Shown here: piece by piece, positions 16,616 through 28,583 of the stretch | Layout: each line of letters begins with the position of its first letter | Position numbering within the stretch: the stretch's first letter is position 1 | DNA from: Coriobacteriaceae bacterium | Lineage (GTDB): Bacteria > Actinomycetota > Coriobacteriia > Coriobacteriales > Coriobacteriaceae | Length of the DNA stretch: 64,000 nt | NCBI GenBank assembly: GCA_902364645.1 | Contig: CABJEP010000011.1 | Location: 19,968 to 83,967 of the forward strand | Reading direction: 5' to 3' | The notes under the pieces: model-generated | Told to the model about the DNA's origin: nothing | Databases searched by the model: none | Seen by the model: the letters and a program-made list of their open reading frames with translations, nothing else | Program-made: the position numbers and the translations under genes

Positions 16616-17014
16616 GGCTGCCATTTGGTCCCTCGGTGACGGAAGGATCAATTTTGCCCTTGATGGTCACCCAAGGTAAACCTTTACCGCCCGCCTATAT
16701 TTGCCGAAATTACACTTGACGGCGGGGTACAATAAACCCGCATGCGGATTTCCGTTGCGGGCGCTTCCCATCGCCGGGGCGTGCCCGGGAGCATCCGGCA
16801 TGCGGCCTTTGCGGCGCTCGGTCATGTGCAAGACGGGTAGCTGGGCTTGTGGAGCGCGTGCAGCCCTCCTCGCCTCGGCATGCCTTCTCTCCACGCCATG
16901 TACCTGCTGCTGAGCCTGCCTGCCAGATGATTGGAAGCAACAGCGAAAATCCCATCACGCCAACATCCCGGCGATCGCCGGGGCCTGTATACCTATATGA
17001 GAGGAGAGGGGTAT
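16616..17014 (+). promoter_or_regulatory. Long structured upstream region of nifJ
   Basis: About 400 bases without a convincing gene before nifJ. A candidate -10 element TACAAT lies at about 16728-16733, but no well-spaced -35 is evident. The stretch 16739-16810 can fold using GCATGCGGAT and ATCCGGCATGCGG. A promoter here would give nifJ a structured 5' leader of about 270 bases. I do not recognise a known riboswitch. Confidence 0.3.
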
Positions 17015-20554
<3,540 letters not shown>

Positions 20555-20564
20555 GTCTCCCACC

Positions 20565-20689
20565 GCAGGATCTGAGGGCTGACCTTCGCGGACGTCCTCG
20601 GACATGAAAGAACCCCCGCTGCGCACTACGTGCGGCGGGGGTTCTTTCGTCCTGCGGAGTGTCCGCGAAGGTCAGCCCTCAGATCCTGC
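20565..20689. terminator. nifJ terminator nested inside a 29-bp inverted repeat
   Basis: The inner stem AAAGAACCCCCGC (20607-20619) pairs perfectly with 20635-20647 and ends in TTCTTT, an intrinsic terminator for nifJ. Outside it, a second perfect inverted repeat of 29 bp has arms at 20565-20593 and 20661-20689. The whole 125-base structure separates nifJ from the convergent ATPase gene. Confidence 0.85.
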
Positions 20690-20809
20690 TACGACTACGT
20701 CCTCGGATTGTGTGGGCTGATGAAGGACGTGGTTGGTGGGGCGCCTTGTCCCGGTCGCTGTTTCGCGGCTTTGGGCATAGAGGGGGATTTGGTTGCGGAC
20801 CCAGATGGC

Positions 20810-22171
20810 CTAGAGGGATATGGGTGCAAACGAGAAATCGTTGTCGGGGTCGTCGTTTTCCATAAACTCATCGAGGCAGAATGTCATATAGATTGGAGCG
20901 TACAGGACCTTGCCCTCTTTGCTGAGGTTCTCGCGGCTTAACACAATGGCCTCGGGAATTTTGTACTCGCTCACACTCATCAGACGGTCGAGGGCTGCAT
21001 GTGCTCGAACTTTCTTGCCCGATTTGACTTCGATTGGGACAACATGCCCGCGGGCACCTTCGATTACAAAGTCGACTTCACCGACCTCACGCGTTTGGTA
21101 GTACCACGTATCTGCTCCGAGGGCAACGAGTTCCTGTGCGACCACGTTCTCATAGAGGCCGCCGAGGTTGGGGGTTTTCATGTCAAGGTAGACGGCGCGT
21201 GCCGTGCTGCCGGGATACCGCGATGCGAGCATACCTGTATCGGACTCGTATAGTTTAAAGGCCGTCGTTTTCTCCGTCCTCTTGAGAGGACTTCGTGCCT
21301 CCGTCACCTGGGGGACCATCAATCCAACGCCTGCGTTCACCAGCCATAGGAAATCCTGCTCGTATTTTTGAAGACGAGCTCCCTCGCCTAGAGACGAGAC
21401 GATAAAGCGATGGGACTCCGCCTCAAGCTGAACGGGAATTTGCTCGAAAATGGAGCGAACGTTAAACGCTCGAGTCGATGCATATTTAGAGATATCGCTT
21501 TTGTACTGATCGACTAGCTGAATTTGAAGCTCACGCGTTCTCACGAGCGAATAGCCCGAATCGATATAGTTCTGAACGACCTCTGGCATGCCGCCGCAAA
21601 CGATATAGGCTCTAAAGTTTTTGAGCATCGCCTCATGAATATAGTTTTCGACGGGACGTCTCTCGACAAGGCGGCTGCGAATATCTGCAAGCACATTTTC
21701 GCTGACGCTGTTTGCCCAACAAAACTCTTCAAAATCCATCGGCCGCATAACAATGTGCTCGACATACCCTACCGGAAAAGAAGAGATCCCCTTAAACTCA
21801 GTCCCAAGCATAGACCCCGAGAAGACATAGCTAAAGCGTCCGTCCTCGACCAGCGCCTTCATAAGTGTAACGATCTGCGGATACTCCTGAATCTCATCGA
21901 CGAAGATAAGCGTGTCTCCTTCAACAAGCGGTGCATCCGCAAGAAGGGCCACACGGTTGATGAAGTCAATGGAGTTCTTAGCGCCAACAAGTACGTCTCT
22001 TGCCTCGGCATCAAGTAGCAGATTGACCTCATAATACGAAGCGTAGTTGCTCTTTCCAAACGCGCGAATCGCATAGCTCTTGCCAATCTGACGCGCACCG
22101 GTAACAAGCAGGGCCTTATGGGAGTTATTCTTCCAGCTCAAAAGCCTATCAGTGACCTTGCGGCGTAGCAT
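20810..22171 (-). CDS. AAA ATPase with DUF4143 domain
   Basis: A 453-residue protein of the AAA_14/DUF4143 family. Walker A GARQIGKS is at 25-32 and Walker B LIFVDEIQ at about 88-95. The C-terminal part includes the DUF4143 nuclease-like fold with GEVDFVIEG...VPIEVKSGK, whose Asp, Glu and Lys resemble a PD-(D/E)xK site. The family is widespread in gut and oral bacteria; its role is unproven, with phage defence or DNA repair as suggestions. The ATG is the family start MLRRKVTDRLLSW. A 34-bp tandem repeat array lies just upstream of the start. GC content is lower than neighbours, consistent with horizontal transfer. Confidence 0.82.
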   Translation of the reverse strand: MLRRKVTDRLLSWKNNSHKALLVTGARQIGKSYAIRAFGKSNYASYYEVNLLLDAEARDVLVGAKNSIDFINRVALLADAPLVEGDTLIFVDEIQEYPQIVTLMKALVEDGRFSYVFSGSMLGTEFKGISSFPVGYVEHIVMRPMDFEEFCWANSVSENVLADIRSRLVERRPVENYIHEAMLKNFRAYIVCGGMPEVVQNYIDSGYSLVRTRELQIQLVDQYKSDISKYASTRAFNVRSIFEQIPVQLEAESHRFIVSSLGEGARLQKYEQDFLWLVNAGVGLMVPQVTEARSPLKRTEKTTAFKLYESDTGMLASRYPGSTARAVYLDMKTPNLGGLYENVVAQELVALGADTWYYQTREVGEVDFVIEGARGHVVPIEVKSGKKVRAHAALDRLMSVSEYKIPEAIVLSRENLSKEGKVLYAPIYMTFCLDEFMENDDPDNDFSFAPISL

Positions 22172-22186
22172 TAAAACACCTCATTG

Positions 22187-22277
22187 ACAAAAATTGGCAA
22201 ATAGATTTGCCCCTAATCATACAAAAATTGACAAATAGATTTGACCCAAATCATACAAAAATTGGCAAATAGCAAAG
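22187..22277. repeat. 34-bp tandem repeat upstream of the DUF4143 ATPase
   Basis: About 2.7 copies of a 34-bp unit start at 22187, 22221 and 22255, each containing ACAAAAATTGRCAAATAG. The unit includes a near-palindrome CAAATAGATTTG. The array begins 16 bases upstream of the ATPase start, where a promoter would be, so the copies may be operators. Confidence 0.8.
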
Positions 22278-22278
22278 C

Positions 22279-22428
22279 TCACTTAGGCCTCAAAGCCAGC
22301 GAGCCAGCACGGTACTTTGCGAAAAGGCTGGCGGCGCCGTTGTTGAGGGTGGCCAGGTTGGCAGTGGCGCCGTTAGCGTTCTCGGCTGCTTGGGCGCGCA
22401 GGAGCGAAAGGGCGTCGGCAGCGTTCAT
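22279..22428 (-). pseudogene. Short C-terminal gene fragment (49 codons)
   Basis: An open frame from ATG gives MNAADALSLLRAQAAENANG and ends LFAKYRAGSLALRPK. The same frame stays open upstream to a stop near 22502, including GCEFVVWNFTVGFC, so this looks like the tail of a larger lost protein. No ribosome site precedes the ATG. The family is not recognised. GC content is host-like, unlike the AT-rich repeat next to it. Confidence 0.3.
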
Positions 22429-22863
22429 GCAGAAGCCGACGGTAAAGTTCCATACTACGAACTCACAGCCGCTTGCCGCGGGGTGAAGCGCGATTGGCTA
22501 TCCCTTTTGTTGGATGAAAAGCCCCGTGTTTTTGCAGGGGTGCATACTCGTCTAATAAATGTATAGAATCTCGTATAGTGCGAGTAAGATATTGCGCTGT
22601 CCGTTTTGTGTTTAGCAAAGATATAGTTTGCATAATCTGGTCTAATCCCTGCTCTATTTAAATAAAGTTGCACGTAAATGGCGTAGATATGCCTGAACTG
22701 GGCTTCTTTACGCTGAGCGGGTAAAATCGACCGTTCGCCGCTTAGGTATTTTCAAAATGAATAAAATGAGCGATAAAGAGAATATAAACCTTAATAAACT
22801 CGCGTATCGCACGGACGCGGGTTATTAATGGGTTGTAGGCCTTTTACAGAAAGGATTCCAGCA
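22429..22863. other. AT-rich intergenic region before arcC
   Basis: No gene seen beyond the remnant above. The region is AT-rich and holds one TTGCATAAT half-site at 22628-22636, which also occurs upstream of ybaB. The arcC promoter presumably lies here, but I cannot pick out a clear -35/-10 pair. Confidence 0.35.
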
Positions 22864-23826
22864 ATGTCTAAGCCTCTTGGCAAGCCCGATCGTATTGTCG
22901 TCGCCCTCGGCGGCAACGCCCTCGGCAACAACCCCGTCGAGCAGATCGAGGCCGTGAGCAACACCGCCCACGCTCTCCTTGGTCTTATCGAGCAGGGCAA
23001 CGAGATTATCATCACCCACGGCAACGGCCCGCAGGTCGGCATGATCCAGAACGCCTTCGCCGCTGCCCACGATGCCATCGGTACCCCCGAGATGCCGCTG
23101 CCCGAGTGCGGCGCCATGTCCCAGGGCTACATTGGTTATCACCTGCAGCAGGGCATTGGCCGCGAGATGCACAAGCGCTATAAGCGTTGGCACGCCGCCA
23201 CCGTCGTCACCCAGATCGAGTGCGATCCCGACGATCCCGCGTTCAAGAACCCGACTAAGCCGATCGGCCCCTTCTACACCGAGGAGCAGGCCAAGGAGTT
23301 CATGGCCGAGGATCCCTCCAAGGTCTTCGTCGAGGATTCCGGCCGCGGCTGGCGTCGCGTCGTCGCTTCCCCCGATCCCAAGAAGATCGTCGAGGCTGAC
23401 TCCATCCTCAACCTGCTCGACAACGAGTTCATCGTCATCGCCTGCGGTGGCGGCGGCATCCCCGTCGTCCGCGACTACGAGAACAAGGGCTGCTACAAGG
23501 GCGTTCCCGCCGTCATCGACAAGGACCTGGGCGGCGAGCTGCTGGCCGAGGACTGCGACGCCGACGTTCTGTTCCTGCTGACTGCCGTTGAGCATGTCGC
23601 CATCAACTTTGGCAAGCCCAACCAGGAGGAGCTCGAGGACCTCACCGCCGACGAGGCCGAGCGCCTGGCCGACGAGGGCCAGTTCGGCAAGGGTTCCATG
23701 GAGCCCAAGGTCCGCGCTGCCATCAAGTTTGCCCGTTCCCGCAAGGGCCGCACCTGCATCATCGGCGCCCTGGACAAGGCCGCCGAGACCATGGCCGGCC
23801 TCTCCGGTACCCGCATCCACGAGTAG
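22864..23826 (+). CDS. arcC: Carbamate kinase
   Basis: A 320-residue amino-acid-kinase-family enzyme that makes ATP from carbamoyl phosphate, releasing carbamate (CO2 and NH3). It has the nucleotide-binding start VVALGGNALG, the THGNGPQVG motif, the central substrate region FIVIACGGGGIPVV and the kinase loop AVIDKDLGGELLAED. The ATG is chosen because it is preceded by AAAGGA and gives the family start, rather than a frame opening 12 codons earlier. No arcA or arcB is adjacent, so carbamoyl phosphate would come from another route such as agmatine, citrulline or purine catabolism. Codon bias indicates high expression. Confidence 0.93.
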   Translation: MSKPLGKPDRIVVALGGNALGNNPVEQIEAVSNTAHALLGLIEQGNEIIITHGNGPQVGMIQNAFAAAHDAIGTPEMPLPECGAMSQGYIGYHLQQGIGREMHKRYKRWHAATVVTQIECDPDDPAFKNPTKPIGPFYTEEQAKEFMAEDPSKVFVEDSGRGWRRVVASPDPKKIVEADSILNLLDNEFIVIACGGGGIPVVRDYENKGCYKGVPAVIDKDLGGELLAEDCDADVLFLLTAVEHVAINFGKPNQEELEDLTADEAERLADEGQFGKGSMEPKVRAAIKFARSRKGRTCIIGALDKAAETMAGLSGTRIHE

Positions 23827-23891
23827 TCTCTACTCCATTGCCTCTCTCGTGGGCGCCAGGCAAGACGCCCACAAACTAGCCTCTCTTCACG

Positions 23892-23924
23892 AGCCCCGCA
23901 GTCCGCTCCTACTGCGGGGCTTTT
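23892..23924 (+). terminator. arcC terminator
   Basis: AGCCCCGCAGT at 23892-23902 pairs perfectly with 23911-23921 and is followed by TTTT. It is a standard intrinsic terminator 65 bases after arcC. Confidence 0.85.
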
Positions 23925-23936
23925 GCTATCGGTGGT

Positions 23937-24198
23937 CATTGGGGACAGACTTAAATGAGTAGCACCAATCAACTGCGGAAAGCACATCCCAGAATGAGCG
24001 TCCAAAATGGGGCGCAGTTTCCCCGGGGCCCTCAACCGGAAAATACATCCCTGAATTTGGCCGAAAAGTGGGGCACAGTTTCCCAAGCATGCCGCTAGAG
24101 GAAAGCGCATCCCGCTATCGAACTTCAAAGCGGGATGCGCTTTCCGAGCCGGCAGTTCCGGGCAGCCTGGGACCACTCATTTAAGTCTGTCCCCAATG
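23937..24198. mobile_element. 262-bp MITE-like element with 23-bp perfect terminal inverted repeats
   Basis: The outer 23 bases (23937-23959) and the last 23 (24176-24198) are exact reverse complements and carry the GGGGACAGACTTAAATG module. Inside are three related segments containing GGAAAGCACATCCC, GGAAAATACATCCC and GGAAAGCGCATCCC, plus an inverted GGGATGCGCTTTCC. There is no coding sequence. It looks like a non-autonomous mobile or extragenic palindromic element. No flanking target duplication is obvious. Confidence 0.6.
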
Positions 24199-24210
24199 AG
24201 TGCCCAATGA

Positions 24211-25245
24211 CTAGTAGTAGGCCCACATGGCTTCGACTTCGTTAAGGACCTCTACGACGCCCCAGCGGCGGGCGCTGCGGCTGGCCGAGTTGGGATCGAA
24301 GACTTCAATCTGGTCGGCGTCGTCAATACCGTAAAGCACAATGTAGTGGCCCACGTTGGTAAAGGTGCCCGGCCGAACGGCGGCGATGACGGGCGCTCCC
24401 GAACGCAGCGCCTGAGTCATCGAGTCGCGATCGTTATGAAGCTCCGTTCCGTTAAGTCCCAACTGCCACGCACCGCTCGTCATAAACGACCATTCGGTTG
24501 CACCGGTGGGGGCGTAATTGCCTGCCTCGGAAAGCGCGCACATATCGACGGGAGTCATATCGGTGCGTCCCGTCTTAAAGATATAGACCATGGTGAGGCA
24601 CGTAGGCCCGCAAGCATTTTGGCGGATGGTACCGCCGGCGTAAGGCAGCTCCGACCATGCAGGGTCGATCTGATAGATATGGGGCATCGTGCCGGCTTGC
24701 CATTGCGAGCGCGGGGTCGAAAAGGCGAAAGAACAACCGGGCGCGACGGGGGCCTTGAGCAGCTTGTCCTCGGCGGTGGGCTCGAGACCGGCCGAGCCGT
24801 GGGACATACAGGAGCTCATAAGCACAAAGACCAGACAGATGAGGATAGAGCACAGTGCGAGGCAAAGCCGACGAGCCGGCAGGGCGGGGGCATTCACGTA
24901 CGATGTCGAGCGGTAGGGCTTGCCGTCGCGTCCGCCTTGGGGATGCGAAAAGAAGCGGTTGATATGGATGCCGGGCTGACGTGCGCCGTTGCGGCGCAGT
25001 TGCGGAACCTCGGCTTGGCGCTGTCGAGTGCGCGCGCCCAAGCGGCTATCTTGCTGCGCGCTTGTGCCCGTGCTCGGACGGCCACTCTGCCGTGTTCTGC
25101 TTGTCTGCTGCCGAGACGAAGGCCTGGGTTGCTCTTGAGGGCGTTGCGGATTGCTGCTCGTGGCACTTCTGGGCGTCGGCGTGGTGCGGCCAGCAAGGCG
25201 AACGCTTTGTCGCCGTTGATCACCGTCGTTGTATCCGTATGCCAT
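24211..25245 (-). CDS. Membrane-anchored C39-like cysteine peptidase
   Basis: A 344-residue protein. The first 115 residues are Arg/Gln/Ser-rich and probably cytoplasmic and disordered. One transmembrane segment lies at about 124-145 (RLCLALCSILICLVFVLMSS), followed by an extracellular domain of the Peptidase_C39_2 (papain-like) type with catalytic Cys in NACGPTC (C212), His in VGHYIVLYG (H300) and the following FDPNS. It may cleave surface peptides or act in cell-wall turnover. It is over 8 kb from the peptide island and has host-like codon use, so a link to precursor processing is not supported by position. Confidence 0.78.
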   Translation of the reverse strand: MAYGYNDGDQRRQSVRLAGRTTPTPRSATSSNPQRPQEQPRPSSRQQTSRTRQSGRPSTGTSAQQDSRLGARTRQRQAEVPQLRRNGARQPGIHINRFFSHPQGGRDGKPYRSTSYVNAPALPARRLCLALCSILICLVFVLMSSCMSHGSAGLEPTAEDKLLKAPVAPGCSFAFSTPRSQWQAGTMPHIYQIDPAWSELPYAGGTIRQNACGPTCLTMVYIFKTGRTDMTPVDMCALSEAGNYAPTGATEWSFMTSGAWQLGLNGTELHNDRDSMTQALRSGAPVIAAVRPGTFTNVGHYIVLYGIDDADQIEVFDPNSASRSARRWGVVEVLNEVEAMWAYY

Positions 25246-25605
25246 TCGTACCGCCTTGTCTCATGTATAACCTGTCTATCCTACAAAAAAGATGTGCAAC
25301 AAATGGGTCCGCGCGTCAAAAGCTCGGTAAACGGTACGAAAGGCGCAAAACACACGGCCTCAAAAACATCTCTCTATGTGTCCGATGAGCGTACGCCCGT
25401 CGGACGGGCGACAACAATGAGCGGCAAACCGTGCCGTTCGTCCCAAAAACGGTGCCGCTCGTTTTGCAGTTCTGCCTTCGGTCGAGCTGCGAGCGGCGCT
25501 GCTGCGCCAAGGCCGTATCTTAAAGCCATGGAATAAAAGCGCGCGGCAAAACGGACCGCGCAAGGGGTGACGCCAAGGGGCGTCAAAAAGGAAAGGAGGG
25601 GAACA

Positions 25606-27057
25606 ATGGCGGACAAGAATGCAGAAGTTGCAGTCGAGGATAACGGCGGCATGAAGAAAACGCTTTCGCTCTGGAACTTCTTCACCATCGGTTTCGGTGC
25701 CATCATCGGTACCGGTTGGGTTCTGCAGGTCGGCGACTGGATGGTCGTGGGCGGCGGTCCCGTTCCCGCTATGATCGCATTCCTCTTGGGTGCAATCTTC
25801 CTCGTGCCCGTCGGAGCTGTTTTCGGTGAGCTCACGGCTGCTATCCCCATTTCGGGCGGCATCGTCGAGTATGTCGATCGTAGCTTTGGCCGTACGATGA
25901 GCTACATCACCGGATGGCTTTTGGCCCTGGGCAACGGCATCCTGTGCCCGTGGGAGGCCATCGCCATCTCGACCCTCGTGTCCGAGATGTTCGGCAGCCT
26001 GCCCGGCCTTGAGTGGCTGCGCGCCGTCAAGCTCTACACCATCCTGGGCGCCGACGTTTACCTGTTCCCGACGCTAATCGCGCTCGGCTTTGCAACCTAC
26101 GTCATCTTCCTCAACTTCCGCGGTGCCAGCTCGGCCGCCAAGCTGCAGGCCTTCCTGACCAAGGCCCTGCTCTGCGGCATGCTGCTCGCCATGGGCGTCT
26201 CGCTGTTCACCGGCTCGCCGGACAACGCCATGCCCGTGTTCTCCCAGGTCACCGGTGCTGGCGGCGGCAAGCCCGCTACCGAGGGCACCAGTCTGTTCGC
26301 AGGCATCGTTTCGGTCCTGGTTCTGACCCCGTTCTTCTACGCCGGCTTCGACACCATTCCTCAGCAGGCTGAGGAAGCAGCCGAGGGCCTCAACTGGAAC
26401 AAGTTCGGCAAGATCATCTCCTTGGCCCTGCTGGCCGCCGGCGGCTTCTACATGGTCTGCATCTACTCGTTCGGCACCATCCTCGACTGGCATGAGTTTG
26501 TTAAGAGCCCGGTTCCCGCGCTTGCCTGCCTCAAGGGCATCAACATGCTCCTGTACCTGGCCATGCTCGTCATCGCCACGCTTGGACCCATGGGCCCGAT
26601 GAACTCCTTCTACGGCGCCACGAGCCGCATCATGCTCGCCATGGGCCGCAAGGGCCAGCTGCCCGAGAAGTTCGCCGAGGTCGATCCCAAGTCCGGCGCT
26701 CCAAAGCTCGCCTGCGTCGTTCTGGGCGTCATCACCGTCGTCGGTCCGTTCCTGGGCAAGAACATGCTCATCCCTCTGACCAACGTGTCGGCCCTCGCCT
26801 TCATCTTCTCCTGCGGCATGGTCGCCCTCGCTTGCCTGCGCATGCGCTTCACCGAGCCCGACCTGCCTCGTCCCTACGAGGTGCCCGGCGGCAAGTTTGG
26901 CATCAGCCTCGCTATCGTTGCCTGCGGCACCATCATTGGCCTGCTCGTGATCCCGTTCTCTCCCGCCTCCCTCAACATGGTGGAGTGGAGCATCGTGATC
27001 GGCTGGCTGGCTGTTGGCCTGGCCCTCATGGCCTTCACCAATTCCCGCAAAAAATAA
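25606..27057 (+). CDS. APC-family amino acid permease
   Basis: A 483-residue inner-membrane transporter with about 12 hydrophobic helices. The first helix carries FFTIGFGAIIGTGWVLQVGDW, the usual substrate- and cation-binding region of the APC superfamily. Substrate is not predictable. The start has AAAGGAGGGG upstream of ATG. It is followed after 131 bases by an amidohydrolase and then a LytS/LytT pair, suggesting uptake of an amino acid or peptide-like compound that the hydrolase then opens. Codon bias indicates strong expression. Confidence 0.88.
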   Translation: MADKNAEVAVEDNGGMKKTLSLWNFFTIGFGAIIGTGWVLQVGDWMVVGGGPVPAMIAFLLGAIFLVPVGAVFGELTAAIPISGGIVEYVDRSFGRTMSYITGWLLALGNGILCPWEAIAISTLVSEMFGSLPGLEWLRAVKLYTILGADVYLFPTLIALGFATYVIFLNFRGASSAAKLQAFLTKALLCGMLLAMGVSLFTGSPDNAMPVFSQVTGAGGGKPATEGTSLFAGIVSVLVLTPFFYAGFDTIPQQAEEAAEGLNWNKFGKIISLALLAAGGFYMVCIYSFGTILDWHEFVKSPVPALACLKGINMLLYLAMLVIATLGPMGPMNSFYGATSRIMLAMGRKGQLPEKFAEVDPKSGAPKLACVVLGVITVVGPFLGKNMLIPLTNVSALAFIFSCGMVALACLRMRFTEPDLPRPYEVPGGKFGISLAIVACGTIIGLLVIPFSPASLNMVEWSIVIGWLAVGLALMAFTNSRKK

Positions 27058-27188
27058 CGCCTAGCCGGGGCGGATCGGGTGCGCGGAACCCTCTCTCCCG
27101 CGCACTGAACCCGGCACCACTTGGGTAGTTTTGTGAGGCCTTAACCCAACGCGGCCTCGCCCACTATATGGATCCATAAGGAGGAACC

Positions 27189-28466
27189 ATGTCCACTAAG
27201 TATGCAATCGTTGGCGGCAAGCTCATCGACGGTACCGGTGCCGAGCCGGTCGAGAACTCCCTCGTTCTCGTCGACGACAACGGCAAGATCGAGTATGCCG
27301 GTGCTATGCAGGACCTTCCCGAGGGCGTTGAGGTTATCGACGCCGCCGGCAAGACCGTCCTTCCCGGCCTGATCGACACCCACCTGCACTTCTCGGGCAA
27401 CCTGACCGACGATGACACCGACTGGGTCATGCAGCCGCTCCTCGAGAAGCAGGCCGTCGCCGTCAAGCAGGCCTACGACTGCCTCACCCACGGTCTCACC
27501 ACCGTCTGCGAGATCGGCCGCTTTGGTATCCAGATCCGCGACTGCATCGACAAGGGCGTCTTCAAGGGCCCGCGCGTTCTGGCCACTGGCCTCGGCTTCT
27601 GCCGCGTTGCCGGCCACGGTGACTCCCACCACTGCACTCAGCAGCTCAACAAGGAATCCCACCCCTGGGGCGACCAGGTTGACGGTCCTTGGGATCTGCG
27701 TAAGGCCGTCCGTCGTCGCCTGCGCGAGAACCCCGATGCCATCAAGATCTGGGCTACCGGTGGCGGCATCTGGCGCTGGGACTCCGGTCGCGACCAGCAC
27801 TACTGCTCCGAGGAGATCCAGGCCGTGATCGAAGAGGCCAAGTTGGTCGGCATCCCCGTGTGGAGCCACTGCTACAACAACCACGCCGCTGCCTACGATT
27901 CCGTCCGCTTTGGCTGCGAGCAGCTGATCCACGGCTTCGATATCGATGAGCGCACCATGGACCTCATGGCCGAGCAGGGCACCTTCTTCACCCCGACGAT
28001 CGCCTTCCTGCCCACCTGGTACGCCACCTATCCGCCCGTCTACGTCCCCGAGCTGCACGACAAGTACGAGGGCACCCTGGTCGAGAAGGAGCTGCAGCGC
28101 AACTACGACTGCCTGCGCGAGGCCAAGAAGCGCGGCGTCGTCATGACGATCGGCTCCGACTCCTTCTCCTTCGTCACCCCGTACGGCAACTGCTCCATCG
28201 AGGAGATGTACGAGTTCGTCGACAAGATCGGCTTCACCCCGGTCGAGACCATCACCTGCGCCACCCTCAACGGTGCCAAGATGTGCCACATCGAGGACGA
28301 GACCGGTTCCATCGAGGCCGGCAAGTGCGCCGACCTGCTGGTCGTCAACGGTGACGTCGCCGCCGACATCCACGTGCTCAACACCGACAACATGGACGTC
28401 ATCATGAAGGACGGCTGGATTGTCGAGGCTGGCACCTTTGGCGAGGGTAACAAATACAGCGCCTAA
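27189..28466 (+). CDS. Amidohydrolase family protein (imidazolonepropionase-like)
   Basis: A 425-residue metal-dependent hydrolase. The metal-binding HxH is in DTHLHF (H65, H67), later ligands are in WSHCYN and IHGFD, and the catalytic Asp in IGSDSF. The C-terminus returns to the small beta domain (AGKCADLLVVNGD). The family includes imidazolonepropionase, Xaa-Pro/Xaa-Arg dipeptidases and similar enzymes; the substrate is not determined. AAGGAGG lies seven bases before the ATG. It follows the permease closely and the pair probably forms one catabolic unit. Confidence 0.85.
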   Translation: MSTKYAIVGGKLIDGTGAEPVENSLVLVDDNGKIEYAGAMQDLPEGVEVIDAAGKTVLPGLIDTHLHFSGNLTDDDTDWVMQPLLEKQAVAVKQAYDCLTHGLTTVCEIGRFGIQIRDCIDKGVFKGPRVLATGLGFCRVAGHGDSHHCTQQLNKESHPWGDQVDGPWDLRKAVRRRLRENPDAIKIWATGGGIWRWDSGRDQHYCSEEIQAVIEEAKLVGIPVWSHCYNNHAAAYDSVRFGCEQLIHGFDIDERTMDLMAEQGTFFTPTIAFLPTWYATYPPVYVPELHDKYEGTLVEKELQRNYDCLREAKKRGVVMTIGSDSFSFVTPYGNCSIEEMYEFVDKIGFTPVETITCATLNGAKMCHIEDETGSIEAGKCADLLVVNGDVAADIHVLNTDNMDVIMKDGWIVEAGTFGEGNKYSA

Positions 28467-28526
28467 GCTACCGTTCATCGACGACTGGATGTAAAACACA
28501 GTATTTGATTGCATAATGCAATGGAG

Positions 28527-28552
28527 AGGGTCGCTTGCGGCCCTCTTTATTG
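28527..28552 (+). terminator. Terminator after the amidohydrolase
   Basis: GAGGGTC at 28527-28533 pairs with GGCCCTC at 28540-28546 (one G-T pair), followed by TTTATT. It separates the catabolic pair from the sensor kinase. Confidence 0.75.
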
Positions 28553-28583
28553 CTATGGGTGCGGTAGATAAAAGGGGATGACG

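Noticed and set aside
16616..17014. Known riboswitch before nifJ
   Set aside because: The region can fold, but I recognise no consensus of a known riboswitch class.
22187..22277. CRISPR array
   Set aside because: The 34-bp units follow one another without spacers, there are fewer than three, and no cas genes are present. No CRISPR array was seen in the window.
22279..22428. Complete small gene
   Set aside because: No ribosome site, and the same frame continues upstream with protein-like sequence, so it is better read as a fragment.
24211..25245. C39-like peptidase as leader protease of the RiPP cluster
   Set aside because: It is over 8 kb away, beyond nifJ and other housekeeping genes, has host-like codons and an extracellular rather than cytoplasmic or transporter-fused catalytic domain.
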